Assembly: GCA_028551475.1 (NCBI GenBank)
Contig: CM052362.1
Span: forward strand, 21,310,021 to 21,374,020
Source of the DNA: Casuarina equisetifolia
Taxonomy: Eukaryota; Streptophyta; Magnoliopsida; Fagales; Casuarinaceae
DNA: 64,000 nucleotides
Reading direction: 5' to 3'
How positions within the stretch are numbered: the stretch's first letter is position 1; each line of letters starts with the position of its first letter. The position numbers and the translations under genes were made by a program. Below, one piece after another: positions 1 to 12,578 of the stretch. The notes under the pieces were generated by a model. The model had not been told where the DNA came from. It searched no databases and worked only from the letters and a program-made list of their open reading frames with translations.

Positions 1-655
1 AGAGAATTAAGTACTTAGAGCATGTCATTTCAAGCAATGGTGTTAAGGCATATTCAAAGAAAATTGAGTATATACTAACTTGGTCCTTAGTATCCACAAT
101 TAAGGATTTTAGGTCCTTATGAGTTATTATAAGAAGTTTGTTGTAAAGATTATAAATAGATGAGTTAGCTTTTACTGTATATGTTAGGAAATGAAAATTT
201 TTAGTGAACAGAGGAAACCTTTTAAGCCTTTGAAAGTTTAAAGTAGGCCATAAGGTTTATGCTTGTTCTCGTGACAACAAATTTTGGGAAATCTTTCATA
301 CTAGAGATAGATGTGGGCTACTAGAAAATAAGCATAATATTAATACAAAAAAGGGATGTTGAATGTTTAGTTTAGTAAGGAACTTATGCGGAAACTTTTA
401 GGACTCTTCATATATGAAACAAAGTTATTAGTTATTATGATGACAAATGAAAGTCATATTTGTTAAGCAATTACTTTATAGTGCATATTGATCATAATAA
501 CATCAAATATTTGTTTAAACAGATAGTGGCTCTCTTGGCATAACACAAGTAGCTTGCCAAGGTGTTAAGGTTTGACTATGAGATCCAATACAAACATGAG
601 ATTGAGAATCAAGTTATAGATGCACTCTCAAGGTTGTTAAGGAAAGTAGAGAATA
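1..655 (+). mobile_element. Degenerate Ty3/gypsy pol fragment (RT end plus RNase H)
   Basis: Reading frames on the plus strand give a decayed gypsy polyprotein. Near bases 10-60 the translation reads KYLEHVISSNGVKA, the counterpart of the YLGHVIS-GV motif at the end of the reverse transcriptase. It is followed by KKIEYILTW and IKDFRSL, matching the family's KIEAI-W and V-DLRSFLG. Near 480-635 the translation reads HIDHNNIKYLFKQ and then LRFDYEIQYKHEIENQVIDALSRL, matching the end of the RNase H domain (TDH-SLKYL and YDFEI-Y-G-EN-VADALSR). Several stop codons and frame changes interrupt it, and the integrase is missing, so it is dead. The left end runs off the window. No LTR or target-site duplication could be seen. 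Confidence 0.8.
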
Positions 656-1979
656 TAGGGCTACAAGCCATATTTATACTATAACCTAAATGAAACCATA
701 AGATATTGCAAAGTTACAAAGGAGACCCCCACATTTAAGCCATAGTAGAAGGGTTGGTGATTGACCCTTTGTCACGAGGCATATAAATGATTTGAGAGGT
801 TTTAATGGTTGCAAACCTAAAAAGTTTTGATTTTCAAAATATAACTTCTCCTTGTCCTCAGGAGATGTTATGACATTAGCATAAACCAAATAAATGATCT
901 ACTTTATTTGCATAGCTTCTAGTAAGTCATCATTATGTGCGTCTTTGAACATTTCCAATTTTTTTCTTAAATTCATATTGCTTGGTGGGCTTCCTAACAA
1001 CCTTAGCAATATGAACTAAATTATTTTCAAATAATTGATCAACATTCCTTGCTTGTATCCCTAATGGAATCTTTAACAAAATTTCTTCCTCCATTATAGC
1101 TTCTAATACTCAACATCCTACATGTCCTTAGTGAGCTTGCTTGCTTGATCTTTTGTAGCCAACTAAACATCCAAAGAGGCCAAAAATATATGGCTTGCAA
1201 CTTAACTAATCTCTTGTATTCTATGTTGTAAAAGATTAACAATTTTCCTGAAATTGACAACAATGTAAGCCTTGCTTATATTTTGCACTTAAGTGCTCCC
1301 TGCTTAGCAACTTTAATCTCGTAGTTGAAAATCTTTGTAGCATTTCCAAATCTTTTAAAATGGTTAATGTTTAGCTCTTATGGCTTTTTAAAGATATATA
1401 TATATATATATATATGTATGTATATAGTCCAAATATGGAAAGGACAATACGATATAGTAACTTAGCTAGTGAAACCTATGAGGTACCACTAATCACCTCC
1501 TTTACCATCTCATTATTGAGAAAAATTTATAAATAGTGCCAATCAACCACATTGTAGCCATGAAATATCTACCTAAATTAATTAGAAAACAATAAACATA
1601 CTTAATAAAAACCTAACTATAATGCACATGTTCATTTCTATTTATACAAAGAAAGAATCAATATGTCATTATTAAATACTAATGGCCTATATTAAATTAG
1701 TAATTATCTTAAGAACTTCAATTAATAGAAAAAAGAAAGAAAAAGGCAATCATCTAATTATTATTCTCACACCATATTATATATGCATTAAACAAATAAA
1801 ACTATGGCTACTGTTATATAGACATTTGAGATTATCTATATTTGGCTCTAGAGAAGTACCAAAGAAATATAACAAAACAAAAAAAAGACTTTTAAGCTTG
1901 AAAGATACACAATTTGTATACAATACAATTGCATCATACCACATCCTTTTAGTTATTGAGAAAATGTAGGAAAGATTCA
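656..1979. other. Gene-free AT-rich stretch with a TA microsatellite
   Basis: No coding signal that I recognise. The stretch is AT-rich with only short random open frames. It holds an alternating TA/TG run at about 1393-1425. It may include further decayed transposon sequence downstream of the pol fragment, but no motif supports that. Confidence 0.5.
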
Positions 1980-2790
1980 AATACCAAATAGAACAAAACA
2001 ACATATAGTAAAAGTTCAATCTTCCATTCTTTTTTCCTTAGCAATCAAGTAGACATAAATCAATACTTCTTAACAAACTTCAACAATCCAAACTTTAGAA
2101 ATGATAGACAGAGGTAGAGAGAGAGAGAGAGAGATATTGACCTAATGCCCAAGCCAATGAGTCACTTTCTTCCAAGAAAATGGGAGGAAATACTCACTTC
2201 AGTTTCAAATAATTGTTCATTACTCATTTCTTTTGGCATCTTTTTGGTGTTTTCCATTTGATCTTACTTAAAAGTCCATGTTAGAAGCCAAATGCGCCTT
2301 GACATAGAGTGTTCAAAGTATTTCTCAATTTCGATACCAAACAAAACAAAACATGACAAAACAACATATAGTAAAAGTTCAATCTTCCATTCTCTCTTAG
2401 TTTTCCTTTCCTCAACAATCAAGTAGATCAATACCTTTTAACATACTTCAACAATTCAAACTTTGGAAATGGTAGATAGAGGGAAAAGGAGGGAGGGAGG
2501 GAGAGAGATTGGCCTAATGCCGAAGTTAATGAGTCCCCATTTCTGTATGTTTTTCAAGAAATAAGTAAAGCTTTAACAGAGATAAACTAGTTGACTCAGC
2601 AAAGCGAGAATCAAAGAGCAATTTCAAGAAAATGGACTCACTTTAGTTTCAAATAACCATTCACTGCTCATTTCTTTTGGCATTTTTTGGTGTTTTCCGT
2701 TTGATCTCAGTGAAAAGTCCATGTTGGAAGTCAAATGCACCCCGACACAGAGTGATCAAAGTATCCCTCAATTTCCACCACACGGTGGAA
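1980..2790. repeat. Diverged tandem duplication, two copies
   Basis: Copy 1 (about 1980-2334) and copy 2 (about 2335-2790) share the same order of blocks. Both begin with ACCAAA and then ACAACATATAGTAAAAGTTC. Both continue with CAATCAAGTAGA, a GA-rich run, TGGCCTAATGCC or TGACCTAATGCCC, CATTTCTTTTGGCAT, and AAAAGTCCATGTT. Copy 2 has about 100 extra bases after the GA-rich run (about 2530-2635), so there has been one insertion or deletion since duplication. No coding sequence is visible. It could be part of an uncharacterised transposon or simply a local duplication. Confidence 0.85.
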
Positions 2791-5543
2791 ATCTAACATG
2801 CTAGTTAAGGGATTATGGTGCTTTAGCGGAGTACCTTATGTTTTCTTTGGGCTTTCTTTTGCATCTAAACCAAAAAGTCTTTCTTCTTTTTCAATGAAAA
2901 ATCCTCCTTTTTTATTCTTTTTTTTTCCCCAATTGTGTATGAATCCAAGTTCAAGTAACATTAATTGTTCTATGTAATAATGTAATCTAAGACTCTAATG
3001 TGGAGGATAACCAAATTTCATTATCAATAATGCTAAGTTAGAGGTGATAACTCTCTTTTTATAGAGTTATTTTATCTATTTTAGGTAATAAATAACTTTA
3101 ATAATTATGAGAAAACATTTGAACTCCTCTTTATTTACCTAAATTTATTTTATTTATGTAGTACAAGGAGGCAAGGAGAAAAAGGATGAACATGGAGAGC
3201 TTGATACTTATTGTATGGCAAAATCGTAATATCAAGATCAAAAGAATCAAGATGGGCTTGGGCTTTGAATGATTGTTATTAGATTTTATTGTTATTGAGT
3301 TTTCTAAATAATTAGAAAATCTAATTATATTAGGAGTTCAAAGCCTAATTAAATTAGGAGTTCAAAACCTAATTAAATTAATAATTCAAAACCCAATTAT
3401 TTTAGATCTCTAAAACCCAAAAGAGTAGGTCTAAACCTAAACCCTATTTAAGAGAAGAGAAGAGGCAAAAGAAGGGGGAGGAGGAAATTAAGCACAACTT
3501 AAGAAAGAGGCCAAGAATTCAAGATTTTCTTGAAGAGAAGACAAAAAGGGTGACAGACTTCTTGTTCTTGGATTCAAAATGTCTTCTTTATTTCTTATTA
3601 CTATTCTTCCTCATTATTTCTTTATGTTTTAGTTTATTTTTGTTAGAGCTACAATGTAACCTAATTATGATGGTATGAATTTTATGATTATTATGTTTTG
3701 CAAGTATTTTGTTTATGTGAAGTTATATATTACTGTGTTTAATGCTTTTAAGTGATTAGTTACCACTTGAATGATTTGATTTGCATGTTTGAGACCGACA
3801 AGAGATGATATGCAATTGCTTCTTGTAATGTGTAACCATAAATTAAATATGGATAGACATATACCATATTGTTTGTATGGCTTTTGGTGTAAACTGGGAA
3901 TGTTCATAGATCCTAATGCATTTGGTTTGTTTCAATTCACATATAGAGATATAGTGAGTTAATGAACTAAGTAGGTTTGCTATACCTAGACATAGGATAG
4001 TAAATAAATTAGGAGATTCCGCTATCACATAGATATTATCCCTCTTGCAAGCATAAATAATCAATATTAATACCTAGTAATTATGGTAAAATCATATGCT
4101 CTAACATATTTCTTGTATTTAGTTTTCTTAGATTTATTTAGTTAATCTAACATCTATTAATTTGATTTGCTAGATAAATTCTAGGAGTTGTTCACTGTTA
4201 GTAATTAATTGGTTTAGTAATCACTAATATCTGTAGGACAATATCTTTCTTATCATTATATTACTTGTTCGACATGTTCACTTACAATTAGATTTCACCG
4301 AACAAGAGGCAAGGTAAGGAAAATTGTGAGACAAATGTCAATATCGACGTAAATGAAAACTGTACATATGAAAAGCAAAGAATAATTAACCATAAAACTA
4401 GTGGCTGAAGATATAGCACCAAAGCCTTTGTATCATATTCTAGTAAACCACATGGAAGATTTTCACATATCATTTCCTTTGCATAGAATCTAGATTTATA
4501 TTTCTAACCAACCCTGGCCAAAGACCAGAGGAATGGTCACAGATCAATTCAATGAAATACACCATGTCCAAATTTCAAGTAGGTCAATACGTATCACTAT
4601 AGAGACATATCATCGGAAATACCAATTTGGGAGAATCCTCATAGTGTCACCATATTCTCTTTCATAGCCCAAAGTACTCAATATGTAGGTATCGTTGCAA
4701 ACTTTGCACCTTACCATCACACAAACACAACGCAACTAGATGCAGAACCTTAGTCATAGATCAAGGGCTAAGCTAGATTCACTAACACAAAATGTAGAAA
4801 ATATAAATCACCAAACAAAGTGAGGACAGAATTTTTGATCAACCTAGTTCATTGTCATGACTATGCCTATATATTTTTAAGAAAGACTAGTTAGACTTAG
4901 GTAATCATGAGTCACCCTAAGGTTAAGTGTATGTGTTGCTTGATATATTCATGATTTTTTAGTATGTTTAATTTTGACTTGTAGGTTTTAAGCCAACTTA
5001 TTGAACGCTAAGCTTACATCATGTCCTTTGTACTTATATGATGTTTGGTTGGTAAGTTTAATTTCAATGTTATTAATAAAGTAGTCAGAATATTGTCCCT
5101 ATTTATTATAAAAAAAAGTGAGGACAGAATTAACTAGATAGAGTTGCTCATCCTACTCATAATCTCACTCTATCAACTATGATAAGATATTGTTTTAGTA
5201 TAAATTGACAAAGTAACAAAAATTCATGTAACAAATTTTAGAGTTTCATTCCGTCTCTTTGAAAGGAAACTTTATTGTTTACTTTCACTCCAATTTCAAA
5301 GGAAAACCGTGATCAAATAGTGGAGTAGCAAACCCAGTGATTTATATTATTAATACTTCCTTTTGAAGTTTCAAGAAGCGTAATGGATTATAATATTACA
5401 TTCTTAAATTTACATAATTATTGTGAACTGTAAATTCTCTATCTTTTTCTTACTAATGATTTACTTCTCTTAGCCATAAAATAAAGTTAAGACTAGCAGC
5501 ACTAAGTATAATTATCATAATTATTTGACCAGTAATTTAAAAC
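2791..5543. other. Gene-free AT-rich intergenic DNA
   Basis: No protein-coding or RNA gene could be supported on either strand. Only short open frames without recognisable similarity occur. A 24-bp triplet repeat at 3321-3392 is listed separately. Confidence 0.5.
3321..3392. repeat. Three 24-bp tandem units
   Basis: Three adjacent 24-bp units occupy 3321-3344, 3345-3368 and 3369-3392. The consensus begins CTAATTAAATTAGGAGTTC and ends AAAAC. Units 1 and 2 differ at two bases, and unit 3 has a few more changes. A partial fourth start (CCAATTA) follows. Confidence 0.9.
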
Positions 5544-6064
<521 letters not shown>

Positions 6065-8673
6065 CTTGTCTTCTGTGCCGTTTTCTTGAAAGTCAATCAA
6101 TTGTTCAAGTTAATCTGTGTATACAGACAAAACACAACCAAAAAGGCAATACTTATCTCGTTGTGGGCTTATCTTATTGTTCTCCTTTTCTGTTTAATGA
6201 CAACTTCAGTTGTTTTTTTTCCTTTTAATGAACCTGACACTTAAAGTCAGTACCCACGTTTCCCGGCCAATACTTTATCCGCTTCCATAATTAGATCCGC
6301 AATCGCAGGCGGTTGTATCTCGCCCATTTCTCATGCATTATACGTTTTCTGCCTCCGCGATAAGACCTGCATTCGCGGTGGGCTAAATCTAGTCCGCGCT
6401 TGCGCGCCATAACTGAACCCCCTAGTCTTTCTGTTGGCGGTGTTTTTTTAACCTACAAACCTTCTGGCTGTAACATACGGGAAATTGTGCAGGCTAGTTT
6501 TTAACCATCTCGATGTTCTAATCACAATAAACAAGAAGAATCCACAACGGTGGTTTGAGCGCTGATGCATCTCCATTTTTTTTTCCTTTGCGTTCAGACT
6601 CGTAAGCGACAACAGGATGAAGCAACCATCGCCAACTCCGGTACTCGATAGCCGCAGCGACCGCAGTTCTCGCTTCCGCATGAAAAGGATGACTCACATA
6701 GTATTTAAAAGATGAAAAAAAAAGGTAAAAAGAAAGCGCAATCGTAGATATTTTTCAAACAATAAGGAAGCTCTCGAAGTCTTCTGAGATTTAAAAACAA
6801 CCGCAATTAATGTCAAAAGGTGGGCAAGTTGTTTAATGACCAAAGACATGCTCTAGTACTACTTTTTACACTAATTCAATGTCAACAGTCCTTATATTTA
6901 ATAACATGTGTGCTGGCGACAGCAGGGATTTGGAAGATTACGTCCACCAACCCTCAAGCGGCCTAGAAGGTTGTAGAGAGGATTTTCCTTAGCCCTGTTG
7001 TCACCAGCAGCTAAACTATTGATATGAAGAACCTTGACCAAGCTTGCATTGACGAGAAAAAAGAGAGCCTGGCTTCTTCCTGAGTAGAATTCAGAGTTAA
7101 TGTTGACGCCCAGCAGCCTGTAAATTCGGTGTTTGAGCAAATCCAAAGGTTTTAGCAATATCAGTAGGGACGGTGTCGTAGTAATATAGCCGGCTTCACG
7201 TTCAAAGGGTGTCACCATCGCTGACTCCTAAGAAATAGTTTGCGACGGAGACAACTTCCGAGGTTACTCCTTGTTCTCCTCCACATAATCTAATGTTTTG
7301 GTTGAAAAGATAAATCGGAATATTTATAAAAGAAATATGTATCTGCAAACGAATCGGAGCAAACTGTACGAGTATGACCACAATTGTAGAAAATATACTG
7401 TATTATCCCACGTTAAACTCAGAGCTTTACTATATTACAAGTGTATTTGTAGGGCGTCCGAAACTAGGCTGCTTTCTCTCCCTTATTTTACAGGAGGTGG
7501 GCCTATACGATTCCCACCCCACCATCAGAATTCAACTCTTCTGTTTGGTACATGGAATTCATCCCCCTTCTGTCATCTATCATATCTAGATGCAGATCGA
7601 TTTGCTGGTATTTTATTCTTCATGAAAGCAGGCGTAACGTCAAAGTTGATTTATTCCGTTGCTCTTATTTTCCTTTTCTCGTCTTTCCGAGAAAATAAGA
7701 ATTGCAACAGCAAGAAGTGTCTAGCATCTAGCATCGTTGACTGAGAAGAAAGAGAGAATGGAAATGGCATTTTCTGTCCACCTTTCTGGCCAACCGAAAC
7801 TTGAACGAGGCAGTCGGCTGCTCGTGTTTGTGGTGATCATTTTGATATCCATTTCCACGGAGAGTGTCCGGTCGTGGATGACTTTTATCTTCTCATTTTC
7901 CCCGAAAATGCTTCGAGCTTATGGACAGGCAAATGACCTATTGTGAAGAAAACATATACGACAAGTCTTCTGTATCTCAGTCAAAATATTCAATCATGAT
8001 CAGAATGCAACAGGTAGAAGTCGAGCACAGTCAATCCCACTTATACGAGCAAAATGATGCAAGGAAACTTGGAATCGTTGCCAGCAATCCTGTCATTTAC
8101 GATAGCATAAAATCAGGAAGAAGAAGAGACAACAGAGTGATGCAGGTAAGGTTTTCAGATTTTTTTCCCCAAAGGTATTATGACAATAAGAAACGATGAA
8201 CAGTGGAAGCTTTATGCAGAACCAGCATATTTTTAAGAACAAAAACTAGTTTCAGAAAGAGGAGCAGCACTGATGCGTATAATCGTCGTTTTCTGTGTAC
8301 GGACGGCATGTTTCGAGGGAGAAAAGAAATGGAGTGGTAACAACAAAAGACATGATGATCCAAGTTAAGATTGAAAAGAATTGTAAACTGGGACTCATGA
8401 ACTCAGAAATACGGATTCACCAAGTACCGTACTTATACGCTGACTTTAGCCTGAAAAATGGCTCCCAAAATCACAATCATGAGTAAAGGAAGCCATTTTC
8501 TCAAGCTGGAGAATCTCTCTTCCTGCAAACACGAGGACAAGATTTTTTTTCTGCAATCATTTTTTGTTTATACGTATCAACAAATCTGAAAGGAGAAACT
8601 GCAAATTAAATAAGGTAGGGAGTCCAGAGGCACCCTGATCCAGCACACGCCATGTTAAAAGGAGGAGCATGCA
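6065..8673. other. No supportable protein gene; unassigned open frames
   Basis: The stretch has higher GC around 6240-6660 and several open frames of 60-148 codons on both strands (for example minus 6898-7218 and plus 7298-7744). None shows a recognised domain, a convincing splice structure or a family match. The right end (roughly 8500-8673) is probably the upstream region of the MIR479 transcript. A possible AT-rich core is AAATTAAATAAGG near 8605. Confidence 0.4.
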
Positions 8674-8757
8674 AGAAGCATACAAGAGTGATATTGGTCC
8701 GGCTCATATCAGGTCTTCCGAGACGAGCCAGACCAATATCACGCCATGTCTACTTCT
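8674..8757 (+). ncRNA. MIR479: MIR479 microRNA precursor hairpin (miR171 superfamily)
   Basis: The 5' arm at about 8688-8707 (GTGATATTGGTCCGGCTCAT) pairs almost perfectly with the 3' arm at about 8723-8742 (ACGAGCCAGACCAATATCAC) across a loop of about 14 nt. Beyond a small internal loop a lower stem continues: 8674-8684 pairs with 8747-8757, with only one mismatch in about 11. This is the layout of a plant miRNA precursor. From memory the 5' arm matches mature miR479 of poplar, grape and citrus (TGTGATATTGGTCCGGCTC-) in nearly every position. The 3' arm has the miR171-like core GAGCC---CCAATATCAC. miR171 targets GRAS/HAM transcripts; miR479 is a diverged relative cut from the opposite arm. 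The minus strand would also fold, with an arm close to miR171, so the strand rests on the miR479 match. Confidence 0.85.
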
Positions 8758-11700
8758 CCAGAAATAGCTTCGTAGAGCTTCCTTCTACAGCCACCTTCAA
8801 TGATGGAAGAGGGGGAGCTTTTCTCCCTGTTGCTAGCCATAACGAAACTATGAGATTGTGCTGGCTTCAATGCCTAGAAGAGTCGAACCATCCTCCTATT
8901 TATAGGGATTTCAGTCTCATAACAAGGACTAAACAACATTATCATAATAAAGCTCTGTGAATCACACCGGCAGTCCCTTCCATTGTTTATGAAAACTCTA
9001 AGTTGGAAGACTGATTCTTGCATGTGAAGTAGTGTGAATTGCTATTCTCACCACCAATGGTGGAAAGATGCACATGTCGATTAGCAGTAATCAGTTCGGT
9101 AGAAAAAAAGAATTACCACTGAGCCAAATTAAACATAGCAACATCATGTCTTATCTTTCAGACTGTTAGACATATGCAACTTAATCAAGGTGAATACCAT
9201 CTGGTGGATATCCGTTAGATAAGTTGCTTGAGAGATCGGAAAAGAATACTATATTGGCATCGGTTCGAGTTGACACTGTGATATTCCTAGTGATCTACTT
9301 TTTCCTACTGCTGTTCAACAAGACCAGAAATCATACATGGATATATTGGAAGTGGAACACAGTGACAATGCTATTAGGCTTCCTTCCTTCTTAAAACTTA
9401 GCTCATAAGGGAGATTTACCATTATCCTTATAAACCCAATATTCTTCTCTTCTCCATCAGATGTAGGACTCTTCTTAACAATCTTCCCCACCACACATTA
9501 GACCCTTTTACATATCGAACCCTGATTTGTTTTTCGCTCAACCTTCCCTAAACTCTAATACCAATCAATTGTGTTACTGGGTCTCCTCATTCCTTAAAAG
9601 TTAACTCATATGAAACATTTATCCTTACACTTATAAACCCTATATTCGCCTCTTCTCTACCCAAAGCGGGGCTCTTTTCAACACATAAGAGTATATTCTA
9701 GCTACATCTCCGAAAATGGGAAAATGGTTGAGGAAGAAAAATAGATGTCCCCCACGGGATAAAAACCCCATATGATACGCTTCTAAAATATGCTATAATC
9801 TCTATATTTCTCATATTCATGGCACTGGCCATAATTTACAGGAACAGCAATAACCCGGAAACTCTTATTTTGACTTCACCTTGAGGATTAGCCACTTCCC
9901 CAAAAATGCTGCCGCTGTCGTAACTCACTGTTGCAAATTTGTTAGTTCTATTTACAACAACGTTATCTACAAAGAATGAGACCACATAGAATAAACAACA
10001 TGGTTATCTACAAATTATTGTGTATGTATTGGCTCAGGCCTCACATGCAGTGTTGTGTGTTCGAGAAAAATGTCGGTCTGATGCACCTAAAGCTGATGGC
10101 ATATGCTTCTATTCTCGCTTGCACTAATCCTTAATGAGACGAGGGCCAACTACTTATCTCACTACTTGCTGCTCTTACTCCATTCTGGCCGAAAGGGATG
10201 GCCACAACCTTTTTCCAATATAAAACGCATAGGAAATCTGATCCATAGGATAAAAGAATCTTCTGTTACCTCCCACAGATTTTCATAGGTCCTTCTTTTC
10301 TTTCTTTATTTCCCATAATAAAACAGAACAGTTGACTCTGTTAAATAACAAATTCTGTATATGAATGAAAAGATTCCCCGTCTTTTGATTACCTATTTTA
10401 TTGTTGCTTAAGGTAGCAGATTTCTTGGTGAGGTAAATTAAGGTTCTTGGATATGCGCCCCCCACGTGTACTATCACAGGCCTCATCATGTTACTACAAG
10501 TTGGGAGTTCCCTTCGTAAGAGAAAAGGCCAAAACCATTAGGGGCCTTGTTTAGGGCACGACTACCGTGTCCACCACCACTCGAACTTGGCATGGATTCC
10601 AAGTTGAGCTATCAGCAGGTACGTGGCTGCTGCTGTACCTCTTAACTTGGTGAAATTACTCGGCTTTAAGCATTTTGTCATTAACGGTAAGAGTTTAATT
10701 CCAAGTTAAACCAGGATAGATTCTCATACTTGGGGGAGAGTGGCTTCGTTCGCAATTCTTAGTGTCCGGCAAAAGTCAGTTTAACCGTATCAAAACTAGA
10801 AGGGTCATGAGCTTTTCATCCAAGGGAAAGTGAAACTTGTTTACGTTGGTGTGAAAGTTGTCCCCATCAAGTTGTCTTCTCGTTAACATGTTCATCGATA
10901 TATTTATGCACATTTTGTTTAACGAGAGGAGGATATTACTATCTTCGATAACAATCCCATCCGCCAACGTAAATCCAAAGCCACAGTTGTTCCTTCTTAC
11001 TATGATCCAACCAGCACCTCCCACTTTTGTCCAGGAATCTACGTTAAACACCTCCACGGTAAAAATGTAGATTCTGTTTCTCCTCTAGAACGCTCGCTTT
11101 ATTCTCGGGAATTCATAGGAAAGATGATGCTATCTTGAGACTGGAGGGGGCAGAACTGAAAGTTCATTTATCTTAGCGAGACCGTCCTCTGTTGCGAGCC
11201 AAATAAAAGCTGCACTTGCACAGTTTGTTATCTCTGTAAGACCACTGGTTAAGCACAATCCAGTTACTTGAGTGTGAATAAGTTACAGCATGGATTTAAG
11301 AAGCCTCGGCTTAGTTGGAACCAAGACAGTCTTAGTATTCAAGAGGTCTCAAGTTCAACGTACCAAATTTCTTTATCCCCTCCGCTTATTAAAAAAAGAA
11401 AGTGTACAGCACCGATGTATATGGGTGAATGCAACGCTGGGAGGGATAAATGTCTGGAACTGTTACTGCTGTTTAAGGGCTGTTATTGATGATGCTGATA
11501 TTAAGATAAAACTACTCTGGATTAACATGTTTGGTCCGTGGTTTTAAACTTTTGGCATCCAAGCCTTCTCTTGAGCAAATCGTTTCCATTGGTAGCTCTT
11601 GTTTCTTCCAAAAAATGAGGACTTATCCGACTTCCACTGGAGTCATGGTTCCAAGCTCTTATCGGCACAGTAAGGGGAATTTACAGTTTCTTTAAAGGCA

Positions 11701-12578
11701 TTAATGTACAGACCGGGTCGGAGGGCACATGGCATGGCAACTAGTGAAAAAAATACTCTTCGTAATATACTACAAGCTTCATTCACTTTGGTCGAGATGG
11801 TTTTGTGAGTTTTTTTATTCTTTTCATGAGAAAAAACTTATCCACCCAACTCACCAAATGGATATGGTAACTCGTTAACATCCAAGGAACCATAAAATAT
11901 TTTGAATGACCTTTCCATTTAGATATAGACAAGTTATAAGTTGTTTTTTTACTCATTTATTATACTTAATCCAAAGCTTTTTAAAAAAAAAACTATAAAT
12001 GGGTTATATCTTTAAGGAGTCCACTTGATTACATTTATCATAAGTTATTTTAAAAATCATTAATACATTTCATAAAAATTTATATCATTCGATTATTAAA
12101 TTTTAGAGAAGCTTACTTTATACAATTTTTTAAATCTTAACTTTTATTTTGAAATCAAATAATTTAGATTTTATATTTTTTATATATATTACCTATTATC
12201 ATGATATTTATAGTTCACCAAATCAATGTTAGCCTATATGATAAAACTATATTCATTTACTAAAACAAACCCGTAAAATTAAAACGTGAAAACAAAAGTA
12301 AAAGGGTCACTATGGGCCTTTATATGTGCTTCGAAGATTGGGTCTGGCCTAGTTGAACTTGCCTCGGACACGGGCTCCAAATCAACCCATAATTAAGAAA
12401 GCGTTGGTTTACGGCCCCAAATGATGTCTCTGTGTTTCTCTGTGGGTCTCTCTCTCTCTCACTCTCATGTTGTCATTCTTGAACTGTGAATGCGTTGTGT
12501 GTTTTGAGGTCTAGGGGTCGAGATCTGTGCGGGAAGACAAAGCCAGCGGACAGACACGAAACAGTATAATTAGGGACG
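8758..12578. other. Intergenic DNA between MIR479 and the MIP2 gene
   Basis: No protein gene could be supported. The first 200-300 bases are probably the rest of the MIR479 primary transcript. A diverged direct repeat at 9379-9690 is listed separately. Bases 11940-12300 are strongly AT-rich. The last 150 bases (CT-rich, TCTCTCTCTCTC near 12450) are the likely leader region of the MIP2 gene. Open frames such as minus 10776-11057 and plus 11290-11547 match nothing I recognise. Confidence 0.45.
9379..9690. repeat. Diverged direct repeat, probably transposon-derived
   Basis: Two blocks of about 100 bp, about 9379-9482 and 9579-9684 (offset about 203), share the order CTTAAAA-TTA(G/A)CTCATA, CCTTATAAACCC or ACTTATAAACCCT, ATATTC, CTCTTCTC and GACTCTT or GGCTCTTTT. 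Such paired blocks are common in LTR or other transposon remnants, but no terminal repeat or coding part is visible. Confidence 0.6.

Noticed and set aside
7298-7744. 148-codon plus-strand open frame.
   Set aside because: The composition is uneven and no domain or splice context supports it. Treated as chance.
8678-8755. Canonical MIR171 on the minus strand.
   Set aside because: The minus 3' arm resembles miR171, but the plus 5' arm matches miR479 over nearly its full length. I keep the strand ambiguity as a finding rather than a second gene.
10463-10468. A second CACGTG.
   Set aside because: No gene start lies near it, so calling it a promoter element is not supported.
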